A DNA stretch of 64,000 bases from Chryseobacterium salivictor (GTDB lineage Bacteria; Bacteroidota; Bacteroidia; Flavobacteriales; Weeksellaceae). The notes below the pieces were generated by a model that saw nothing but the letters and a program-made list of their open reading frames with translations, was not told the DNA's origin and did no database searches. The position numbers and the translations under genes were made by a program. Where the stretch lies: the NCBI RefSeq assembly GCF_004359195.1, contig NZ_CP037954.1:806001-870000 (forward strand), given 5' to 3'. Position 1 is the first letter of the stretch, and each line of letters opens with the position of its first letter. Positions 59,485 to 64,000 of this stretch are shown here, in pieces.

Positions 59485-60207
59485 CTACTCATTTTCTTTA
59501 AAAAACTGCTGATATAAAGTATATATCATCGCATGCCAGAAAGGAAAGGTGAGCAAAAACCCAAATCCGAACAGCAATATTCCGGATAGACTAAATAATA
59601 CGGCAATCATCACCGAAATAAGAATCGTGGTGAAATCCTGTTTTAATCCTTTAAAAGTTAACTTAATGCCTTCAATGGTATTTACATTCATAAAAAACAT
59701 CAGAGGAATTGAGAAAAGGGTGAGAATAATCCAGACAAGCCCCAGTATTACTAATGAGTTGGCATAAGAAAAGACAATCATCCAAAAAAGGTAAAATCCG
59801 AAAAACTTGAAGAAATCAAAACCCAGATAACCTGCGAATAAATCATTCAAACCTACTTTTTCCTTAAGATCTATTTTTCTGTAAATTTTATAAAAACCCA
59901 CATTTAATGGATTTAACAAAGCGAAAAGAAAGAAAATCCCTAAAAGGAAACCTTGAGTTTGCGGCAATTTTGCAATCTCTTCCATCTTTTTATTAAATGC
60001 CGGAAAATCGGTTTTTACCAATTCACTGTATTGGGTCACCTCATCCCACAGTCCAAAATATCTGAAGAGATAAAAATATCCCAGAAAAAACAGTGAAAAG
60101 TACAGCAAGCTAAACGACAACTGATAAAATAAAGTGCTGTTCCAGTACGTAAATGCCGTTTTTAAAATCTTCTGTATGCTGACCTTTTGCGGGTAATTAT
60201 TTTCCAT
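59485..60207 (-). CDS. Six-helix membrane protein, paralogue of the previous gene
   Basis: A 240-residue membrane protein of the same layout as 58689-59417: an amphipathic start (KVSIQKILKTAFTYWNSTLF), several helices, a cytosolic loop with DLFAGYLGFDFFKFFGF, and a C-terminal pair of Gly-rich helices (SLSGILLFGFGFLLTFPFWHAMIY). The motif GLKQDF-T before the last helices matches AKENYGTFL of its neighbour in position. It is 67 bases upstream of the neighbour in the same direction. The function is unknown. Confidence 0.7.
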   Translation of the reverse strand: MENNYPQKVSIQKILKTAFTYWNSTLFYQLSFSLLYFSLFFLGYFYLFRYFGLWDEVTQYSELVKTDFPAFNKKMEEIAKLPQTQGFLLGIFFLFALLNPLNVGFYKIYRKIDLKEKVGLNDLFAGYLGFDFFKFFGFYLFWMIVFSYANSLVILGLVWIILTLFSIPLMFFMNVNTIEGIKLTFKGLKQDFTTILISVMIAVLFSLSGILLFGFGFLLTFPFWHAMIYTLYQQFFKENE

Positions 60208-60263
60208 GCTGCAAAAATAAGCAAAACCTAAAGATTAACTCCTAAAAAGAGTATTTTTGCCCA

Positions 60264-61241
60264 ATGCTAAAAAACAGTCATCCCAACTTTGATAAAATGG
60301 ATGAACTTTCCCAAAAGAAAGTTCCCTTCTTTTTTATGGTTGATTTTTTAGTAGAGAACGTTCTGGTTTTTACGGAAAACGAATTAATAAAAAACAGCTT
60401 ATATATTGATTTTCAAAACAATACAGATATCCCTGATCAACAAGAGAACCAAACCAATATTCAATTAAAATCATTTCCAGAAAGTGAAGAGATTTATAAA
60501 AAAGGATTTGATAAAGTTCAGCAAAATCTGAAACTGGGAAATTCATACCTCACCAATTACACGTGCAAAACCGAAATTGAAATCAACCTCACCTTAACGG
60601 AAATTTTTCATCGGTCAAAAGCAAAATACAAAGTTCTTTATCACGATCAGTTCGTCTGTTTTTCTCCTGAAACTTTTGTTGAAATTATTGATAATGAAAT
60701 CTTTACACATCCGATGAAGGGAACAATTGATGCCTCCACCAAAAATGCAGCTGAAGTTTTGAAAAACGACATTAAAGAAAAAGCCGAACATTATACAGTG
60801 GTCGATTTACTCCGGAATGACCTGAGCATGGTTGCTGATGAAGTGAAAGTGAATGAATTTCAACGAATCGATTTCATCCAAACCAATAATAAAGATTTGT
60901 ACGCGATGAGTTCAGAAATTTCAGGCAAACTGAAAGCCGAATTTCAAAACAAAACAGGAAGCATCATGAAAAAATTACTTCCTGCCGGTTCCATTCTCGG
61001 TGCACCAAAACCAAAAACATTAAATGTCATTCTGGAAGCAGAAAATCACAGAAGAGGATTCTACACTGGCGTTTGCGGTTGGTTCGACGGTAAAAATCTG
61101 GATTCCTGCGTGATGATCCGGTTCATCGAAAAAGAAAACGGAAAACTTTATTTCAAAAGTGGTGGTGGAATCACTCATTTGAGTAATTTTGCCGATGAAT
61201 ATCAAGAAATGAAAAATAAAATTTATGTCCCAATTCATTGA
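60264..61241 (+). CDS. pabB: Aminodeoxychorismate synthase component I (PabB-like)
   Basis: A 325-residue chorismate-binding enzyme. The catalytic domain shows GNSYLTNYT near residue 92, THPMKGTIDAS near residue 150, ERAEHYTVVDLLRNDLSMVA-like sequence near residue 173, and AGSILGAPKPKT followed by FYTGVCGWFDG. These match PabB/TrpE; the short N-terminus and the adjacent aminotransferase gene favour PabB, which makes aminodeoxychorismate for folate. A TATTTTTG ends 4 bases before the ATG. It overlaps the next gene by 17 bases. Confidence 0.88.
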   Translation: MLKNSHPNFDKMDELSQKKVPFFFMVDFLVENVLVFTENELIKNSLYIDFQNNTDIPDQQENQTNIQLKSFPESEEIYKKGFDKVQQNLKLGNSYLTNYTCKTEIEINLTLTEIFHRSKAKYKVLYHDQFVCFSPETFVEIIDNEIFTHPMKGTIDASTKNAAEVLKNDIKEKAEHYTVVDLLRNDLSMVADEVKVNEFQRIDFIQTNNKDLYAMSSEISGKLKAEFQNKTGSIMKKLLPAGSILGAPKPKTLNVILEAENHRRGFYTGVCGWFDGKNLDSCVMIRFIEKENGKLYFKSGGGITHLSNFADEYQEMKNKIYVPIH

Positions 61242-61851
61242 AAGCATTAAAGTAGAAGACAAGCAGATTTTCTTACTGGATCAACATCAGAAACGCGTCA
61301 ATGAAACGTTTTCTAATTTTGGCAAAGAAGTCACCATCAATTTAGAAGAGATTTATAAAAGCCTGGAACATGATGAAGATGGTCTTTATAAATTTAAAAT
61401 CGTCTACGATCTGACGGGGAAATACAAAACACAGATGATCCCGTATGCGATGTCCGAAATTTCTGATTTTAAGTTAGTTGAAAACAATTCCTATGATTAT
61501 TCCTTCAAATTTGAGGATCGGAAAGAACTCGAAAAGATGAAAATTTTATCGAAAGCCGCGGAAATCATCATCGTAAAAAACAATCACATTACCGATTCTT
61601 CCTATTCTAATCTTTTATTTAAAAAAGGGAAAGACTGGTTTACGCCAAAAACCTATTTATTAAACGGAGTTCAGAGACAACATTTACTCCAATCGAAGAA
61701 AATTAAAGAAGCGGAAATTACGCTGCAAAACATGAGCGAATATTCTCATTTTCAAATCATTAACGCAATGAATACTCTGGACGATAATTGCAGCTATCCG
61801 ATAGAAAAAATAAAGAATTTACCTAAACAGTCTGAACACATCGGACTGTAA
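61225..61851 (+). CDS. pabC: Aminotransferase class IV, aminodeoxychorismate lyase-like
   Basis: A 208-residue PLP-fold protein of class IV. It contains DQHQKRVNETFSNF near residue 19 (the Arg-containing start of the family), the conserved ITDSSYSNLLFKKGKDWFTP near residue 122 and LLNGVQRQHLL near residue 140. Aminodeoxychorismate lyase releases pyruvate to give para-aminobenzoate. It is shorter than typical PabC (about 270 residues), and its catalytic Lys is probably in the KAAEIIIVKNNHITD stretch. Overlap with pabB supports the role. Confidence 0.8.
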   Translation: MSQFIESIKVEDKQIFLLDQHQKRVNETFSNFGKEVTINLEEIYKSLEHDEDGLYKFKIVYDLTGKYKTQMIPYAMSEISDFKLVENNSYDYSFKFEDRKELEKMKILSKAAEIIIVKNNHITDSSYSNLLFKKGKDWFTPKTYLLNGVQRQHLLQSKKIKEAEITLQNMSEYSHFQIINAMNTLDDNCSYPIEKIKNLPKQSEHIGL

Positions 61852-61856
61852 TTCCG

Positions 61857-63524
61857 TTACGATTTCAAAAATTCGAAATAGCCTTTTAACACCTCAGCAT
61901 TTTCTATATCCGAAGTGTCAACTTCCAGAATTTTCGGCTTCTCATCCTGTTTAAAGAAGTGATCTAAAACCCGCGAAAGCGTGTCCTCATCATCAACTTT
62001 GGTATAAGCAAATCCAAAATGTTTTGCTAAATATTCTGTATTTTTATGATGTTTTGTCAAAATAAATTCGTCCAAAGCATTGGTCGAGCTCGGTCCGGGA
62101 ATAATTTTAAAAATATCTCCGCCGCCATTATTAAAGATAATAATCCGGGTATAAGGCGGAATATAATTGTTCCACAAACCATTGATATCATAGAAAAAAC
62201 TCATATCTCCCGTTACCAGAACAGTTTGCTCTTGCGATTTCATTGCAAAGCCCATCGCGGTCGACGTGGAACCGTCGATTCCGCTGGTTCCGCGGTTGCA
62301 GTACACATTATTTTTCTGAAAATCAAAAAGTTGCGCATACCGGATCGCAGAAGAATTACTGATATGCAGATTGATTTTTTCCGGTAATTTTGCAGAAAGC
62401 AGTTCGAACAGTTTAAAATCTGAAAAACTTGTCTGCTCACAATATTGCGTGTGTTTCAAATCTCTTTTATCACGCAGAACATCCCACAGGTTGAAGTATG
62501 GACTAGGTTCCAGTGAAACAAACTTTAATAATTGAGCAAAGAATTTTTCAGGAGTTGCTTTTATTTTTTCAGTCAGGGCAAAGAAAGTATCAGGGTGCCA
62601 AACCTCATCAATATGCCAGTGACATTTCGGATTCGCTTTTCGCAGGAACTGTTTTACTTTTTTTGAAACTACATTTTGGCCAACCGTAATTAATAAATCC
62701 GGTGCGTAAGTCGTGAAATCCGCCTCATTAAAATTAAAAATATAGCGGTCAATATGTGCGAAAAACTTATCGTGTTTCAAATTGGAATTGGCTTCCTTCA
62801 AAACAACAACAGTATGATTTTTAACCAATTGCGACAACTGCATTTCCAGCTCTTCACTATAATCTCTTGTGCCGACCAGAATCATAATTCTTTTAGAAGT
62901 ATTCCATTCTGCAATTATATTTGAAGGCAAATCATAAGCCGTTTCTCGGATGGTTTTTTCTACCGGCGGAAAATTCGGCAGTTCCGAAACCATATTGTAC
63001 AAAGGTTCTTCCAGCGGAATATTGATATGAACCGGCCCCTGTTTTTCAAAACAGACCTCGATGGCTTTTTTAATTAATGCGAAATTATAATCCCCGGCAT
63101 TTTCTTCTGAATCTTCCAACAACTGAAAATCTCCGTAGGAATGTTGCTGATATAGATCTTTCTGGCGAATGGTTTGTCCATCGAATATATCGACAAAATC
63201 AACAGGTCGGTCTGCCGTCAAAATTAAAAGCGGTGTATTTGAATAAAAAGCTTCCGTAATCGCCGGATAATAATTGGCGGCGGCAGAACCGCTTGTACAG
63301 GTTATTGCTACAGGTTTTTTCGCACTTTTCGCCATTCCCATTCCAACGAAAGCCGCACTTCTTTCATCTACAATACTGTAGCAGTTCAATTCATCCATTT
63401 CGGAAAAGTGAATGGCCAACGGCGCATTCCGGGATCCGGGCGAAATAACGATATCGGAAATTCCGTATTCTTTTAATAAATATGCTAAAATCTGAATGCT
63501 TCGTTTGGACGAGAATTGTTTCAT
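61857..63524 (-). CDS. menD: SEPHCHC synthase MenD (menaquinone biosynthesis)
   Basis: A 555-residue TPP enzyme. It joins isochorismate and 2-oxoglutarate on the path to menaquinone, the quinone used by ACIII. Motifs: the Glu-containing VDERSAAFVGMGMAKS near residue 53, TSGSAAANYYPAITEAFYS near residue 78, RGTSGIDGSTSTAMGFA near residue 412 and the TPP site GDMSFFYDINGLWNN near residue 437. It is convergent with the folate genes and divergent from the oxygenase-like gene. Other men genes are not in the window. Confidence 0.95.
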   Translation of the reverse strand: MKQFSSKRSIQILAYLLKEYGISDIVISPGSRNAPLAIHFSEMDELNCYSIVDERSAAFVGMGMAKSAKKPVAITCTSGSAAANYYPAITEAFYSNTPLLILTADRPVDFVDIFDGQTIRQKDLYQQHSYGDFQLLEDSEENAGDYNFALIKKAIEVCFEKQGPVHINIPLEEPLYNMVSELPNFPPVEKTIRETAYDLPSNIIAEWNTSKRIMILVGTRDYSEELEMQLSQLVKNHTVVVLKEANSNLKHDKFFAHIDRYIFNFNEADFTTYAPDLLITVGQNVVSKKVKQFLRKANPKCHWHIDEVWHPDTFFALTEKIKATPEKFFAQLLKFVSLEPSPYFNLWDVLRDKRDLKHTQYCEQTSFSDFKLFELLSAKLPEKINLHISNSSAIRYAQLFDFQKNNVYCNRGTSGIDGSTSTAMGFAMKSQEQTVLVTGDMSFFYDINGLWNNYIPPYTRIIIFNNGGGDIFKIIPGPSSTNALDEFILTKHHKNTEYLAKHFGFAYTKVDDEDTLSRVLDHFFKQDEKPKILEVDTSDIENAEVLKGYFEFLKS

Positions 63525-63541
63525 AATCTAATGGATTGTGG

Positions 63542-63588
63542 CAAATTTACTGATAATTAAAATTTTAATCTAAAAAAACTTAAATTTG
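63542..63588. promoter_or_regulatory. Two divergent -7 elements between menD and the oxygenase gene
   Basis: TAAATTTG on the minus strand at 63549-63542 (18 bases before menD) and TAAATTTG on the plus strand at 63581-63588 (24 bases before the oxygenase gene). Neither has a clear TTG at the -33 position. Confidence 0.45.
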
Positions 63589-63612
63589 CAAACGAATTCT
63601 TAATCAAACAAA

Positions 63613-64000
63613 ATGAAACAGATCCCAAGTGTGGATTTGCGTGATTTCCTTTCGGGTGAACCGGAACGCAAACAAAAATTTGTAAATGAAATCGGAAAAG
63701 CATACGAAGAAATTGGCTTCGTTGCGCTAAAAGGTCACTTCTTAGACGACCGGTTGGTTGATGAACTTTATGGCGAAGTAAAACAATTCTTTGATCTTCC
63801 AGTAGAAACAAAACAGAAATACGAAATCCCCGGAATCGGCGGACAGCGTGGTTATGTAGGTTTCGGAAAAGAAACCGCAAAGGGTTTCAAAAAAGGAGAT
63901 TTAAAAGAATTCTGGCATTTCGGACAGTATCTGGAAAACGGCTCAAAATACGCAGCAGAATATCCGGATAATGTGGAAGTTACAGAAAATCCCAAATTCA
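63613..64000 (+). CDS. Isopenicillin N synthase-like 2OG/Fe(II) oxygenase, partial
   Basis: The first 129 codons are in the window; the gene continues past the right edge. The N-terminal dioxygenase domain (DIOX_N) is clear: IPSVDLRDFLSG at the start, EIGKAYEEIGFVALKGH near residue 27, VKQFFDLPVETKQKYE near residue 59 and GQRGYVGFGKETAKG near residue 84. Members oxidise small molecules with 2-oxoglutarate or a related co-substrate. The Fe-binding HxD...H residues would lie beyond the window, so activity cannot be judged. Confidence 0.85.
   Translation, partial: MKQIPSVDLRDFLSGEPERKQKFVNEIGKAYEEIGFVALKGHFLDDRLVDELYGEVKQFFDLPVETKQKYEIPGIGGQRGYVGFGKETAKGFKKGDLKEFWHFGQYLENGSKYAAEYPDNVEVTENPKF

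Overview
The window comes from the chromosome of a Bacteroidota bacterium, most likely the Chryseobacterium/Kaistella group of Flavobacteriales (Weeksellaceae). Grounds: a complete alternative complex III operon (actABCDEF), lineage-typical families (DUF4251, DUF4271, DUF4296, a PorT-like beta-barrel, SPOR), promoters of the Bacteroidota type (TTG or TTTG, 17-23 bases, TAnnTTTG), few Shine-Dalgarno sequences, and gene orders such as hemD / DUF4271 / polyprenol-mannose synthase / DUF4296 / tgt / lptF. I saw no rRNA, tRNA or CRISPR array.

Layout. 1-5.1 kb (minus): two heterodisulfide-reductase-like Fe-S proteins, an MCE/MlaD lipid-transport protein and a PpiD-like periplasmic chaperone. 5.3-16 kb (plus): lon, an AI-2E family permease, pgi, folD, queE, a polyprenyl sugar-phosphate transferase, the MlaE and MlaF lipid ABC transporter subunits and a small beta-barrel. 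16-24.2 kb: mixed housekeeping genes (M48 lipoprotein protease, DUF4251 lipoprotein, meaB, a cytochrome c lipoprotein, a CsaA-like tRNA-binding protein, a DnaQ-like exonuclease, a SUF-associated DUF59 protein, two OsmC paralogues, an HMG-CoA lyase family enzyme, pepT).

24.2-29.2 kb is an accessory island. It holds an AT-rich lipoprotein directly behind a broken RHS toxin tail, scraps of a REP-associated Y1 transposase (RAYT), an IS110 element with a structured leader that may encode a bridge RNA, two tandem ~425-bp repeats, three copies of the 3' end of an uncharacterised gene, REP-like palindromes and a 166-bp MITE-like inverted repeat. It sits just downstream of actF, where related genomes usually carry cytochrome oxidase genes.

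29.2-37.7 kb (minus): actABCDEF, the quinol:cytochrome c oxidoreductase. 37.9-45.5 kb: a SPOR protein, an OmpR-type response regulator with its histidine kinase, a SRPBCC protein, a prolyl-oligopeptidase family peptidase, a HemD-like protein and DUF4271. 45.6-57.2 kb (mostly plus): polyprenol-mannose synthase, DUF4296, tgt, LptF/G permease, birA (minus), rsfS, ftsH, LUD protein, cdsA, psd, a lipoprotein and a CPA2 antiporter. 57.2-64 kb: DUF3820, a second AI-2E permease, two paralogous membrane proteins, pabB and pabC-like folate genes, menD and the start of a 2-oxoglutarate/Fe(II) oxygenase-like gene.

Functional links: MlaD with MlaE/MlaF (lipid transport); ActA-F with MenD (menaquinone supply and use); queE with tgt (queuosine); FolD with PabB/PabC (folate); CdsA with Psd (phosphatidylethanolamine); Lon, FtsH, PpiD and the M48 protease (protein quality control).
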